Below are positions 48,542 through 61,072 of a stretch of 64,000 nucleotides of DNA, one piece after another. A program made the translations under genes and the position numbers. Below the pieces are notes generated by a model. The model was not told the origin of the DNA and ran no database searches. It saw only the letters and a list, made by a program, of their open reading frames with translations. This stretch comes from Alteromonadaceae bacterium Bs31 (GTDB lineage: Bacteria; Pseudomonadota; Gammaproteobacteria; Pseudomonadales; Cellvibrionaceae). The stretch is taken from the NCBI GenBank assembly GCA_900177435.1, contig FXAI01000003.1:310001-374000 (forward strand), given 5' to 3'. Within the stretch, counting starts at the first letter, position 1, and the number at the start of each line of letters is the position of its first letter.

Positions 48542-49939
48542 ATGAGCCAAGAAAACAATTCTGTAAAACCCTGGGGTGGCCGTTTTAGCGAAGCTACCGA
48601 TGCCTTTGTAGAGCGCTTCACAGCCTCTGTTGATTTTGACAAGCGCCTCTACCATCACGATATCAATGGCTCAATCGCCCACGCCACCATGCTGGCCACA
48701 GTGGGAGTGCTCAGTGATGATGAAAAAACAACCATAATCGACGGCCTGGAAGCCATTCGCAAGGATATCGAACAAGGGCGTTTTGAGTGGTCTATCTCCC
48801 TCGAAGACGTGCACATGAATATCGAAGCTGAGCTCACCAAGCGCATTGGTATTACCGGTAAAAAGCTCCACACTGGCCGCTCACGCAATGACCAGGTGGC
48901 AACAGATATTCGACTCTACCTGCGCGATGAAATAGACAGTATCGCCAAAGAGCTAAACCGTCTGCAAGAAGGTCTACTGGGCTTGGCGGAACAGCACGCC
49001 GCTACCATTATGCCCGGCTTTACACACCTACAAACCGCCCAGCCGGTAACCTTCGGCCATCATCTGCTAGCCTGGAACGAAATGCTAGTAAGAGACTACA
49101 GCCGTTTGATGGACTGTCGAGAGCGACTCAACCAGTCTCCGCTGGGAGCCGCTGCGCTGGCGGGCACAACCTACCCCATCGATCGAGAGCAAACTGCGTC
49201 GCTGCTGGGCTTTGATCACCCCACCGCCAATTCACTCGACTCTGTAAGTGATCGCGACTTTGCTATTGAATTTTGCGCTTTTGCCGCCTGCCTGATGACT
49301 CACCTCTCCCGTGCAAGTGAAGAACTGGTGTTATGGACTTCCGCACAGTTTAATTTTATCTACCTCCCCGACAGGTTCTGCACTGGCTCGTCCATCATGC
49401 CGCAGAAGAAAAACCCGGATGTGCCTGAATTAGTACGAGGTAAAACCGGTCGCGTTAACGGCCACCTCATCAGCCTGTTAACACTGATGAAATCTCAGCC
49501 ACTGGCATACAACAAAGACAATCAGGAAGACAAAGAGCCCTTATTTGACACCATCGATACCGTCAAGGATTGCCTGCGGGCCTTCGCTGATATGGTGCCG
49601 GCAATCAAACCCAATAAAGCAGCCATGTACGAAGCGGCCAAACGCGGCTTCTCTACCGCTACAGACCTGGCAGATTATTTAGTAAGAAAAGGTATCGCCT
49701 TTAGAGACTCACATGAAATTGTGGGTAAATCTGTCGCCTATGGCTTAGAGAAAAATAAAGACCTTTCTGAAATGAGCCTGGAAGAACTGCAGCAATTTTC
49801 CCTTGTTATTGAACAGGATGTATTTGAAGTACTAACGCTGGAAGGTTCTGTTGCGGCACGAAATCATTTGGGCGGCACGGCCCCTGAACAAGTACTAAAC
49901 GCCGTACAAAAAGGCAAAGATAAAATTACTCAGCGCTAG
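48542..49939 (+). CDS. argH: Argininosuccinate lyase
   Basis: 465 residues. It releases arginine and fumarate from argininosuccinate, the last step of arginine synthesis. The superfamily signature '[19 protein letters not shown]' is intact, as are '[20 protein letters not shown]' at the N-terminus and '[12 protein letters not shown]'. The frame is open to 48233, but 48542 gives the standard N-terminus and follows a good promoter. argB is also in the window (53141), not in operon with it. Confidence 0.97.
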   Translation: MSQENNSVKPWGGRFSEATDAFVERFTASVDFDKRLYHHDINGSIAHATMLATVGVLSDDEKTTIIDGLEAIRKDIEQGRFEWSISLEDVHMNIEAELTKRIGITGKKLHTGRSRNDQVATDIRLYLRDEIDSIAKELNRLQEGLLGLAEQHAATIMPGFTHLQTAQPVTFGHHLLAWNEMLVRDYSRLMDCRERLNQSPLGAAALAGTTYPIDREQTASLLGFDHPTANSLDSVSDRDFAIEFCAFAACLMTHLSRASEELVLWTSAQFNFIYLPDRFCTGSSIMPQKKNPDVPELVRGKTGRVNGHLISLLTLMKSQPLAYNKDNQEDKEPLFDTIDTVKDCLRAFADMVPAIKPNKAAMYEAAKRGFSTATDLADYLVRKGIAFRDSHEIVGKSVAYGLEKNKDLSEMSLEELQQFSLVIEQDVFEVLTLEGSVAARNHLGGTAPEQVLNAVQKGKDKITQR

Positions 49940-49961
49940 AACCCAGTATTCCAACAAGTAC

Positions 49962-49997
49962 AAGGCCACTCCAACACAGGTAGTGGCCTTTATATTT
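49962..49997 (+). terminator. Terminator of argH
   Basis: AAGGCCACT (49962-49970) pairs with AGTGGCCTT (49982-49990), a perfect 9-bp stem with an 11-base loop, followed by 'TATATTT', 22 bases after the stop. Confidence 0.75.
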
Positions 49998-50035
49998 CAT
50001 GGAACCTGTTCAGCCCGGAGCGAGTAGCTTGGATG

Positions 50036-50809
50036 CTAAATATCGTCGATATCGTAATCGACAATAACGGGCAAATGACTGGAAAAATGCCGCGTTTTAT
50101 ACAGTGCAGCGTACTCTACTTTCTTTGCTAGAGAGTCGGAAATCACCTGATAATCAGTACGCCAGCCATCCCCTTCACCGATTTTACCCGAAGGCCACCA
50201 GGAAAACTCTCCCGCCTCAGGCACTGCTAAGCGAAACGCATCCGAGTACCCTATTTGTCGGAACAGCTGACTCATCCACTGTTGCTCATGGGTGAGAAAG
50301 CCGGAGTGGTTGGCATTTTGCTGCCAGTTTTCCACATCTTTTTTGGTGTGCGCCATACCCCAATTGCCACAAAAAATAAAATTCCGGCGCTTGCGGGTGA
50401 TTTTATGTAGCAAGGCCTGGAAGTCTTCAAAGAACTTGATTTTAACTTCCTGAGACTCCATTTCAGAAAATGCACTGGGCGCAAGAAGGGAGCCTATAGA
50501 GTAGCGCTCAAAATCTACCTGCAGGTAGCGGCCCTCCATGTCTACACCACTGGAGAACCCCAGGCCATAGATTAGCGCCTTAGGCTGAATACGACTGTAT
50601 ATAGCAACGCCGTTATAGTGTTTTACACCCGAATCAAAAAAGTAGGAAAAATACCCGTCCGGGTGGAACACGGCATCATCCAGTTCATATTCAAGTGCGC
50701 GCAAGTCCTGCAAGCAAACAATATCCGCATCCTGCTCCTCTATCCAATCGAACAAGCCACGCGCTGCAGCTTGATGTATACCATCGACGCACAAACTGAT
50801 GATTCTCAT
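50036..50809 (-). CDS. crc: Catabolite repression control protein Crc
   Basis: 257 residues of the exonuclease III fold. It resembles Pseudomonas Crc over its length: 'MRIISLCVDGIHQAAARGL', 'DADIVCLQDLRALEYELDD', 'GRYLQVDFERYSIGSLL', 'GFLTHEQQWM', 'FSWWPSGK' and 'SSHLPVIVDYD'. The ExoIII catalytic residues are replaced: the 'NINGL' Asn is Cys, the 'QETK' Glu is Asp, and 'GDMN' reads 'GNWG'. So it is not a nuclease. Crc acts with Hfq on A-rich mRNA sites to repress translation of catabolic genes. It is divergent from pyrE, as in Pseudomonas. AAGGGG stands before the ATG. Confidence 0.9.
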   Translation of the reverse strand: MRIISLCVDGIHQAAARGLFDWIEEQDADIVCLQDLRALEYELDDAVFHPDGYFSYFFDSGVKHYNGVAIYSRIQPKALIYGLGFSSGVDMEGRYLQVDFERYSIGSLLAPSAFSEMESQEVKIKFFEDFQALLHKITRKRRNFIFCGNWGMAHTKKDVENWQQNANHSGFLTHEQQWMSQLFRQIGYSDAFRLAVPEAGEFSWWPSGKIGEGDGWRTDYQVISDSLAKKVEYAALYKTRHFSSHLPVIVDYDIDDI

Positions 50810-50834
50810 ACCAACCCCTTAATAACTGCTTGAT

Positions 50835-50864
50835 ATGATACCGATAGTTGTAATTCGTTGTCAT
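50835..50864 (-). promoter_or_regulatory. Possible promoter of crc
   Basis: On the minus strand, ATGACA (50864-50859), an 18-base spacer and TATCAT (50840-50835), 25 bases before the crc ATG. Confidence 0.4.
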
Positions 50865-50991
50865 TAGCTAACACGAAATTCATCTCGCGTTCATTTTAGT
50901 TCGGTTATTGTTCTGTTGAGCCTGCAGCGCTTTTTGAGGCTCTGGCAGGAAAAGAGCTCGATACAGTGAAGTAACTTTAAGCGTATTTTTC

Positions 50992-50997
50992 TATAAT
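50992..50997 (+). promoter_or_regulatory. -10 box of pyrE
   Basis: A perfect TATAAT stands 60 bases before the pyrE ATG. I see no good -35 box at the right distance, so this may need an activator. Confidence 0.45.
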
Positions 50998-51057
50998 AGC
51001 CGCTTTTCGCTGGCTAGGTATGATTATCGAGCCCCAATATGTCTCACCGGAGCAATC

Positions 51058-51699
51058 ATGAAAGCGTATCAAGAGCAGTTCATTCAAATGGCAATCGACG
51101 CGGAAGCATTGAAATTTGGTGAATTCACCCTGAAATCCGGGCGCATTAGCCCCTATTTTTTTAATGCTGGCTGTTTCCACAAGGGATCTCATATCGCAGC
51201 ATTGGGTAAAGCTTACGCAAACGCACTGATTGACGCAGCGCTCCCCTTCGATATGCTGTTCGGGCCGGCCTACAAAGGCATACCCCTTGCGGCAAGCACA
51301 GCCATCGCCCTGGCGGAAGTTCACAGTAAAGACCTTCCCTACTGCTACAATCGTAAAGAAGCAAAAAGTCACGGCGAGGGAGGCGCTCTGGTTGGCGCAG
51401 CGCTTAAGGGGCGAGTTGCCATTATTGATGACGTGATCACAGCGGGCACAGCGATTCGTGAAGTACTGTCCATTCTGGAACAGGCTGCAGCGGAACCAGC
51501 GGCAATAGTGATTGGCCTGAACCGACAGGAACGTGGACAAGGTGAAAAATCAGCCATCGATGAACTGCAGGAAAGCACTGGCATTCCGGTGGTAAGCATT
51601 ATCGACCTGCAGCACATCATGTCCTACCTGGAGCAGCAAGGCGATGACAAAACATTAAACAGTGTGGCCGCCTACCGGCAACAATACGGAACCAGTTAA
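51058..51699 (+). CDS. pyrE: Orotate phosphoribosyltransferase
   Basis: 213 residues. It joins orotate and PRPP to orotidine 5'-phosphate in pyrimidine synthesis. The PRPP loop is '[17 protein letters not shown]'; '[16 protein letters not shown]' and '[10 protein letters not shown]' are typical. The ATG follows 'CACCGGAGCAATC', with GGAG as ribosome binding site. Divergent from crc with 248 bases between them. Confidence 0.97.
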   Translation: MKAYQEQFIQMAIDAEALKFGEFTLKSGRISPYFFNAGCFHKGSHIAALGKAYANALIDAALPFDMLFGPAYKGIPLAASTAIALAEVHSKDLPYCYNRKEAKSHGEGGALVGAALKGRVAIIDDVITAGTAIREVLSILEQAAAEPAAIVIGLNRQERGQGEKSAIDELQESTGIPVVSIIDLQHIMSYLEQQGDDKTLNSVAAYRQQYGTS

Positions 51700-51722
51700 C
51701 AACGAACCCGGGTAACAGACGA

Positions 51723-52346
51723 TTGATGTATAAAACTAAAGCAATCAAACGATTAAGCCTGCTGCTGACTATAAGCTTGTTTTCAGTGCATGCACTCGCA
51801 CAACACGTGTACTACCGCTATCTCAACGAAGAAGGGGTAAAAGTGTTGGGCCAGTCCATTCCGCCAGAATATGCACAAGCCGGATATGAAGTACTCAATG
51901 CCTCCGGCCAGGTCATAAAAGTTGTCCCTCCGGCTCCCTCCGACGAAGATATTGCCCGCAATGCTGCAGAACGAGAAATTCAGCAAATATACGCGCGTCT
52001 CAAGCGCCGCTATTCCGCTGCTGAAGATATAGAAGACGCAAAGCATAGGCGGCTGAAAAATATTGATACCAACATTGCCATACTCAACGGCAACATCAGC
52101 GGCCTCAAAAGAGAAATTAATAAACAAATGAGCAAGGCTGCCGATTTCGAACGCAGAGGGGTGAACATACCCAAACAGCTACTGGATAAGCTCGACAACA
52201 CCCGCGCGGAACTCGCTGTTGCGGAAGAGATACTAGCGATACGCGAGAAGGAATATCAGGAAGTAATCGCAAAATACGACCAGGATAAGGCCCTTTTTGA
52301 GAAAGGCCGAGCGCTGGAAAAAAACACAAGGGCAAAATTTGAATAG
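51723..52346 (+). CDS. Periplasmic coiled-coil protein with DUF4124-like N-terminus
   Basis: 207 residues. Signal peptide 1-26 ('SVHALA'). Residues 28-60, 'VYYRYLNEEGVKVLGQSIPPE', recall the DUF4124 pattern of an aromatic 'YRYxDExG' strand followed by a Pro-rich turn. From about 75 to 200 the protein is charged, helical and heptad-like, with one predicted long coiled coil. No catalytic motif. Located 23 bases after pyrE on the same strand, so it may share its transcript. I do not recognise a function. Confidence 0.7.
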   Translation: MMYKTKAIKRLSLLLTISLFSVHALAQHVYYRYLNEEGVKVLGQSIPPEYAQAGYEVLNASGQVIKVVPPAPSDEDIARNAAEREIQQIYARLKRRYSAAEDIEDAKHRRLKNIDTNIAILNGNISGLKREINKQMSKAADFERRGVNIPKQLLDKLDNTRAELAVAEEILAIREKEYQEVIAKYDQDKALFEKGRALEKNTRAKFE

Positions 52347-52390
52347 TACTTAGAACGCGAAGAAAAGAAAGGCGATGGATTTAAGCTCAG

Positions 52391-52999
52391 CTAAACAAGC
52401 TGGGGCTGCTTAGCCAATATACCGTATACAACGTGATGCCACTGCTGTGCCCAAGCTTCAGTGGGCATTCTTTTAAATTCACTGCGAACATAGAGGCTTA
52501 ATTTCCCGTCCACTACTGCCATCAATAATCCTGCAGTCTCCACCACAGACATACCGAAGTGCAAGCCCTCCTTCAATTCCGCCTCTCGAAAAATTTGTCG
52601 TAACTGCGTCTCCAGGCGCTCAAACAATTGAGCAACCCTCACGCGCAAACGTTCAGTTTCACCGGCCAGAGCATCACCGGTTAAAATGCGGGTTATCCCG
52701 GGATTCCGCTCAGCAAAGGCCAGCAGAAGGTGCAGGATCTTCTCTACTCGCTCTAGCGCACTGCCACTATCGGAATTAATGAGCGATATTCTAGATAAAA
52801 GGGTTTCCTCAATAAACTCTATGAGCCCTTCATACATTTTGGATTTACTAGGAAAGTGCCGATAAAGCGCAGCTTCGGAAACACCCACTTCTTTAGCCAA
52901 ACCGGCCGTGGTTATTCTCGCCCCTGGGCTGACTTCAAGCATATGAGCTAAAGCCTCAAGGATCTGCTGACGACGATTCTTTTTATTATTTAAATTCAT
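52391..52999 (-). CDS. slmA: Nucleoid occlusion factor SlmA
   Basis: 202 residues, TetR-like. The N-terminal helix-turn-helix is 'ITTAGLAKEVGVSEAALYRHF' region (about 29-49), close to SlmA of enterics, and the C-terminal domain follows normally. SlmA binds specific DNA sites and blocks FtsZ assembly over the nucleoid. The start ATG gives the usual basic N-terminus. It lies 141 bases after argB at the end of the coaBC-algC-argB run, a gene order found in many gammaproteobacteria, which supports the name. Confidence 0.92.
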   Translation of the reverse strand: MNLNNKKNRRQQILEALAHMLEVSPGARITTAGLAKEVGVSEAALYRHFPSKSKMYEGLIEFIEETLLSRISLINSDSGSALERVEKILHLLLAFAERNPGITRILTGDALAGETERLRVRVAQLFERLETQLRQIFREAELKEGLHFGMSVVETAGLLMAVVDGKLSLYVRSEFKRMPTEAWAQQWHHVVYGILAKQPQLV

Positions 53000-53140
53000 C
53001 CAGGCGAGGTCGCAACGTAAGGGTTAAAAAGAGCCTCGCCACCTTCCACTGGGAATCGGGCCAGGCAATTGTAGCCATGCAGCTATCCTAGCGACAAGAT
53101 GCAGGCGCATCAATAGCAGCAACAAGAGAATCCGTAAAAA

Positions 53141-56607
<3,467 letters not shown>

Positions 56608-56653
56608 TAATCATTCCTTGCTTCTGTGATTACCTGGTAATTAAATCGCTTAT

Positions 56654-57865
56654 TTATCCCATCTGCAGCGCGATCCAGGCAATTAGATCGCGAGCCAACT
56701 GGGCTTTACTTCGCTGAGAAAATTGTTTTTGTTCTCCCGAGCAAGAAAATGCCTGAACCGCATTTTCATCACTATTAAAACCGATGCCTGGGTTTGCAAC
56801 ATTGTTGGCAATAATCGCTTGAAGCCCTTTTTGCTGCATTTTTTGAACGGCGTAGGCTTCCACATTCTGAGTTTCAGCGGCAAATCCACACACGTAACGT
56901 TCACCGGGTAAAGCCGCCACCGCCGCAACAATATCAGGGTTTTTTACCAGCTCGATAAACAAGCGCTCATCGCCCTTCTTCATTTTTTGCTGCAAGGTTT
57001 CTGCCGGCCGATAATCTGCCACCGCCGCTGCGGCAATGACGATATCCGCTTGCTGAGCCTCACGCAGGCTGGCATCGAGCATTTGTTGTGCCGTTTCAAC
57101 ACGTGTAAAACTAAGCTTATCCGGCACCGGCAAAGCAGTTGGCCCACTCACCAGCGAAACACTGGCAGAAGCCTCCACTGCCGCCTGCGCCAGCGCGTAA
57201 GCCATTTTCCCTGAGCTTCTATTCCCGATATATCGAACCGGGTCAATCGGCTCGTAAGTAGGCCCCGCAGTAATTAGTACCTTGCGACCGGCTAATAAGC
57301 CAGACTCAAACTTATTGGCAATAATTTGAGTCAACGCGTCAATTTCGAGCATTCTACCCGGGCCCACATCACCGCAGGCCTGCTCACCTTCCGCCGGCCC
57401 GGCAATCTGAAAAGACCTCGAACGCAGTTGCTCCACATTTTGCTGTGTAGCAGCGTCTCGCCACATAGCCTGATTCATGGCTGGAGCAATTACAACAGGG
57501 GCGGTAATTGCCAATACCAGCGTGCTCAGCAAATCAGAAGCCTGCCCTTGCGCCAAGCGAGAAATCACATCAGCGGTAGCTGGCGCTATTAATAGAATAT
57601 CCGCCCATCGAGCCAGTTCAATATGGCCCATACCGGCTTCTTCATCGGCGTCCAGTATAGAAGTATGGACCGGATTCCCCGAAAGTGCCTGCAAGGTAAG
57701 AGGAGTGACAAACTCTTTTGCTGCGCTGGTCATGACCACTCTAACATTGGCTCCTTGGCCAATAAAAAGCCGCACCAGCTCAGCGCACTTATAGGCAGCA
57801 ATGCCCCCGGATATACCTAAGAGGACGTTTTTGTTACACAGAGACGACAGTGAGCTTTTATCCAT
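56654..57865 (-). CDS. coaBC: Phosphopantothenoylcysteine decarboxylase/synthetase
   Basis: 403 residues. Bifunctional enzyme of coenzyme A synthesis. CoaC half (about 1-190): 'LLGISGGIAAYKCAELVRLF', 'MTSAAKEFVTPLTLQALS' and 'APAMNQAMW'. CoaB half: 'VLITAGPTYEPIDPVRYIGN', 'SSGKMAYALAQAA' and 'VCGFAAETQN'. It is divergent from radC, with 131 bases between the starts. In most relatives dut follows; here algC follows directly after 46 bases. Confidence 0.97.
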   Translation of the reverse strand: MDKSSLSSLCNKNVLLGISGGIAAYKCAELVRLFIGQGANVRVVMTSAAKEFVTPLTLQALSGNPVHTSILDADEEAGMGHIELARWADILLIAPATADVISRLAQGQASDLLSTLVLAITAPVVIAPAMNQAMWRDAATQQNVEQLRSRSFQIAGPAEGEQACGDVGPGRMLEIDALTQIIANKFESGLLAGRKVLITAGPTYEPIDPVRYIGNRSSGKMAYALAQAAVEASASVSLVSGPTALPVPDKLSFTRVETAQQMLDASLREAQQADIVIAAAAVADYRPAETLQQKMKKGDERLFIELVKNPDIVAAVAALPGERYVCGFAAETQNVEAYAVQKMQQKGLQAIIANNVANPGIGFNSDENAVQAFSCSGEQKQFSQRSKAQLARDLIAWIALQMG

Positions 57866-57913
57866 GATTTGCTTAAGATGTGAACTTTCGGTTTTAGGAT
57901 TATGGCGTCAAAC

Positions 57914-57942
57914 TTGGCATTCTACGCCAAGCTGGATAAGAT
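57914..57942 (+). promoter_or_regulatory. Promoter of radC with overlapping inverted repeat
   Basis: TTGGCA (57914-57919), a 17-base spacer and TAAGAT (57937-57942), 54 bases before the radC ATG. The -35 box is part of an inverted repeat, TTGGC-N7-GCCAA (57914-57930), which could be an operator shared with divergent coaBC. Confidence 0.5.
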
Positions 57943-57996
57943 ACCATTTTCATGGAATTGATTCAGCCACCCCCAGAGGGTTTAAGGAAGAGCAAG

Positions 57997-58671
57997 ATGG
58001 CAATTACCGATTGGCCGGCGGAAGAGCGGCCCCGCGAAAAACTACTCATCAAGGGCGCCGAAGCCCTCTCCGATGCCGAGCTTCTGGCAATTTTCCTAAG
58101 AACAGGATGCAGCGGCAAATCCGCTGTGGATCTGGCGAGGGAGCTACTGCAGCATTTTGGCGGCTTGCGCACCCTGCTGGATGCCAGCCAACGTGAATTT
58201 TGTCGAGCGCTGGGGCTGGGCAGTGCCAAGTATGCGCAGCTGCAAGCAGTATTGGAAATGTCCCGCAGGCACATGGCAGAAAACCTGCAGAGAGAAGCTC
58301 AATTTTCCAGCAGCAAAAGCGTTAAAGACTACCTGCGCGCCCATCTTCGCGACAGAAAAGCCGAGGTGTTTGCCGTCCTTTTCCTCGACAGCCAGCACCG
58401 CTTAATCGCTTTTGAGGAGATGTTTCAAGGCACCATCGACGGCGCGGCAGTCTATCCCAGGGAGGTCGTTAAACGCGCACTCAGCCACAATGCAGCAGCG
58501 CTGATTTTCGCCCATAACCACCCCTCAGGGCTTGCAGAACCCAGCAATGCAGACCGCTCGATCACTCAGCGCCTTAAGGACGCCCTGCTTCTTGTGGAAA
58601 TCCGCACTCTCGATCACCTTGTGGTTGGCGACAGCGAAGTGGTTTCGTTCGCAGATAATGGCTGGCTTTAG
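57997..58671 (+). CDS. radC: RadC family protein (JAMM/MPN+ domain)
   Basis: 224 residues from the ATG at 57997, which follows AAGGA at correct distance and gives the standard '[17 protein letters not shown]' N-terminus; the frame is open to 57952. A helix-hairpin-helix region (about 25-80) precedes the JAMM metal site '[14 protein letters not shown]' (about 175). The family was once linked to DNA repair, but the role of RadC is not established; MPN+ domains elsewhere are isopeptidases. Its place beside coaBC is conserved. Confidence 0.94.
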   Translation: MAITDWPAEERPREKLLIKGAEALSDAELLAIFLRTGCSGKSAVDLARELLQHFGGLRTLLDASQREFCRALGLGSAKYAQLQAVLEMSRRHMAENLQREAQFSSSKSVKDYLRAHLRDRKAEVFAVLFLDSQHRLIAFEEMFQGTIDGAAVYPREVVKRALSHNAAALIFAHNHPSGLAEPSNADRSITQRLKDALLLVEIRTLDHLVVGDSEVVSFADNGWL

Positions 58672-58706
58672 CGGGCAAAGTCATGTTTACGTCACCGTGA
58701 TGCCTA

Positions 58707-58712
58707 TATAAT
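58707..58712 (+). promoter_or_regulatory. -10 box of the GH5 gene
   Basis: TATAAT, with a weak TTTACG at 58686-58691 at short (15-base) spacing. It overlaps the earliest in-frame start (58712), which argues that translation begins at the later ATG, 58754. Confidence 0.45.
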
Positions 58713-58753
58713 TGTCCATTCCAAAAATAATAAAACCAAAGAGTTTTACGCTA

Positions 58754-59854
58754 ATGAATAAGCTGACCAACTACCTCACGAAACTGGGCCTGGGCCTCAT
58801 GCTGGCTGTTAGCCCACTGCTATGCGCCGCCGCAACTTCCTCTGAAGCCAAAGCAGGCGAATGGTGGAACGAACCCTACCCCAAACCATTTGAACCAGGC
58901 ACCCTGCAATCCCCCCAAAGCTTTATACGCGTGGAGGGCAACCGTTTTGTGGACGAAGAGGGTAAAACCTATGTTTTCCGCGGTGTAAATATCTCAGATC
59001 CAGACAAACTGAAAAAACAGGACAAATGGAGCAAAGCACATTTTGCCGCAGCAAAGGCCTTTGGCGCCAATACCTTGCGAGTACCGGTTCACCCCATTGC
59101 CTGGCGCGAAAGAGGAAAACAGGGCTATTTCGAACTACTTGACCAAGCAGTGCTTTGGGCAAACGAACTGGGGCTTTACTTAATTTTGGACTGGCACTCC
59201 ATAGGTAACTTGCACAGCGGGCTGTTTCAGCACCCTATGTACAACACAACGATGCAGGAAACAGCTGAGTTCTGGCGCCAGGCGGCCTTCCGCTATAAAA
59301 ATGTGCCTACCATTGCCATCTATGAAATATTTAATGAGCCGACCCTTTATAGCGGTCAGCTGGGAGCGGTTAGCTGGCAAAAATGGCGCGAAATCAATGA
59401 GGGGCTAATCAGCATCATTTACGCTCACGACACCAGTGTGATTCCCATGGTGGCAGGCTTCAACTGGGCCTACGACCTTAAAAATGTGAAGAAACAACCG
59501 ATTCGGGCAGAAGGTATCGCCTACGCTGCCCACCCCTACCCGACCAAGTCAAAACTAGCTCTGGCAGATAAACCAAAAGACTGGGAGAAAACCTGGGGCT
59601 ATGTGGCCAAAAAGTACCCGATGATAGCTACAGAAATTGGCTGGATGCGCAAAGACGAACCGGGCGCCCACGTCCCTGTAATTGATGACGGTAGCTACGG
59701 GCCAGCTATCGTGGATTATCTGGAAGGTAAGGGCATATCCTGGACCGTATGGTGCTTCGACCCAGACTGGCCACCACAGATGATTTCTGATTGGAACTAT
59801 ACCCCTACAGAACAGGGTGAATTCTTCAAGAAAGTTATGCTGGAGAAAAACTAG
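58754..59854 (+). CDS. Secreted GH5 glycoside hydrolase (cellulase-type)
   Basis: 366 residues from the ATG at 58754. Signal peptide 1-27 or so ending 'LLCAAA'; the cysteine is not in a good lipobox, so it is probably freely secreted. The GH5 barrel shows 'GANTLRVPVHPIAW', 'LILDWHS', acid/base Glu195 in 'IYEIFNEPTLY' and nucleophile Glu294 in 'IATEIGW', followed by 'WTVWCFDPDW'. It should cleave beta-1,4 glucan or a related beta-glycan. There is no carbohydrate-binding module or Ser-rich linker, unlike many cellulases of this group. The gene stands alone between radC and rpmB, a housekeeping neighbourhood. Confidence 0.88.
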   Translation: MNKLTNYLTKLGLGLMLAVSPLLCAAATSSEAKAGEWWNEPYPKPFEPGTLQSPQSFIRVEGNRFVDEEGKTYVFRGVNISDPDKLKKQDKWSKAHFAAAKAFGANTLRVPVHPIAWRERGKQGYFELLDQAVLWANELGLYLILDWHSIGNLHSGLFQHPMYNTTMQETAEFWRQAAFRYKNVPTIAIYEIFNEPTLYSGQLGAVSWQKWREINEGLISIIYAHDTSVIPMVAGFNWAYDLKNVKKQPIRAEGIAYAAHPYPTKSKLALADKPKDWEKTWGYVAKKYPMIATEIGWMRKDEPGAHVPVIDDGSYGPAIVDYLEGKGISWTVWCFDPDWPPQMISDWNYTPTEQGEFFKKVMLEKN

Positions 59855-59893
59855 CGCTAGGCCCCATCAATGGGTTCCCCACCGAAAAGTTGG

Positions 59894-59922
59894 TTGCTAT
59901 TGCCTGTTTGTTCTGGTATAAA
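59894..59922 (+). promoter_or_regulatory. Promoter of rpmB-rpmG
   Basis: TTGCTA (59894-59899), a 17-base spacer and TATAAA (59917-59922), with an extended -10 'TGG' just upstream. It ends 123 bases before rpmB, in a 191-base gap with no other gene. Confidence 0.65.
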
Positions 59923-60045
59923 ACGCGCCTCTTTTCGGCCAGCCAGTGCTAAATGGTGATTTAGGTCGATAATACAAACATTGAGCTACAGCCCCTTTCG
60001 CTGCAGCGAGACAACGCTTCACCTACACTTTTTAGAGGTAAGACA

Positions 60046-60282
60046 ATGGCTAAGGTCTGCCAGGTTACTGGAAAGCGTCCGGTAACGGGCCACAACGTTT
60101 CTCACGCAAAAAACCACACTAAGCGTCGTTTTTTGCCAAATCTGCATTCTCATCGCTTTTGGATTGAGTCCGAAAAGCGTTTTGTTAAGCTGAAAGTATC
60201 CAGCAAGGGCATGCGCATCATCGACAAAAACGGCATCGAGTCTGTGCTTGCTGACATGCGCGCTCGCGGCGAAAAAGTCTAA
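60046..60282 (+). CDS. rpmB: 50S ribosomal protein L28
   Basis: 78 residues, full length. '[22 protein letters not shown]' region and '[15 protein letters not shown]' are L28 hallmarks. It lacks the zinc-binding cysteines seen in some L28 forms. A GAGG ribosome binding site precedes the ATG. rpmG follows after 20 bases. Confidence 0.98.
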   Translation: MAKVCQVTGKRPVTGHNVSHAKNHTKRRFLPNLHSHRFWIESEKRFVKLKVSSKGMRIIDKNGIESVLADMRARGEKV

Positions 60283-60302
60283 GGTAAATTAGGAGAAAGC
60301 TC

Positions 60303-60458
60303 ATGCGTGATAAAATCCGACTGAACTCAAGCGCTGGTACTGGACACTTCTATACCACCGACAAAAACAAACGTAACATGCCGGGCAAAATGGAGATCAA
60401 AAAGTATGATCCCGTTGTTCGCAAACACGTGATGTATAAAGAAGGCAAAATTAAGTAA
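60303..60458 (+). CDS. rpmG: 50S ribosomal protein L33
   Basis: 51 residues. The translation begins '[19 protein letters not shown]' and includes '[19 protein letters not shown]', typical of L33. It has no CxxC pairs, so it is the zinc-free form. AGGAGAAAG stands just before the ATG. It is co-transcribed with rpmB and ends at the terminator at 60473. Confidence 0.97.
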   Translation: MRDKIRLNSSAGTGHFYTTDKNKRNMPGKMEIKKYDPVVRKHVMYKEGKIK

Positions 60459-60472
60459 GCCTTTGTCAAACG

Positions 60473-60505
60473 AAAAAAAACCCGGCACATTTGGCCGGGT
60501 TTTTT
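60473..60505 (+). terminator. Bidirectional terminator after rpmG
   Basis: CCCGGC (60481-60486) pairs with GCCGGG (60494-60499) over a 7-base loop, flanked by eight A and six T. It serves rpmG and probably also the convergent gene at 60553. Confidence 0.9.
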
Positions 60506-60552
60506 ATTGTCTGTTACTTGCGTAAATTTAAATCCAGGCAAGCTCAGCCAGC

Positions 60553-61056
60553 TTACTTTAGCTGAATCCCTGTTGGCGCCTCTGGCGCGGCCTGGGGAAC
60601 TAAAGGTACATCGCGCGCCAGCTCCGCATCCACCATTGCGTCCAGCTTTCCCTCAATCTGAAAGAAGCGCGCAACCAGCATATCGGGAAATGCTTTTCGA
60701 AAAATCCTGATATGCTTTTTACTTACCTTAATTTTATCCTGATCGAGCTTTATAGCCTGGTCGAGCAGCTTGGCAGCGACCTTATCTGTTAAGGTATCAT
60801 TTAAGTATCCATCGGCGTATTGCTTCAATAGTTGGTACCTGCGATCGCCAATGGCACGCATATCTTCCCTGTAGCTATTGTATAGCGGCCAAAAAACATC
60901 AGCCTGTTGATTATTTAGCGACATCGCATCCGCTACCACCGCCTTTCGCCCAGCCTGGAACAAGTCGCGCTCTATTTCCATTGCGCTCCGCTCAGCACTC
61001 ACCTGCAGCGACGTGAGAGCAAATACAAAAACCAGAACAAGATTATTAACGTTCAT
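60553..61056 (-). CDS. Periplasmic helical protein (Spy/CpxP-like by appearance)
   Basis: 167 residues. Signal peptide 1-21 ('SLQVSA'). The mature part is almost wholly helical: 'LNNQQADVFWPLYNSYREDMRAIGDRR' region (about 47-73), then 'LTDKVAAKLLDQAIKLDQDKIKVSKKHI' and 'FPDMLVARFFQIEGKLDAMVDAEL'. The pattern of a 'QAxxFWPLYxxY' helix and a C-terminal 'ARFxQIExKL' helix occurs in periplasmic proteins of other gammaproteobacteria, loosely like Spy/CpxP chaperones, but I cannot assign a function. AAGGAG stands before the ATG. It follows the lipoprotein gene at 61073 after 16 bases, so the two form an operon. Confidence 0.75.
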   Translation of the reverse strand: MNVNNLVLVFVFALTSLQVSAERSAMEIERDLFQAGRKAVVADAMSLNNQQADVFWPLYNSYREDMRAIGDRRYQLLKQYADGYLNDTLTDKVAAKLLDQAIKLDQDKIKVSKKHIRIFRKAFPDMLVARFFQIEGKLDAMVDAELARDVPLVPQAAPEAPTGIQLK

Positions 61057-61072
61057 CCTACACTCCTTGGGT

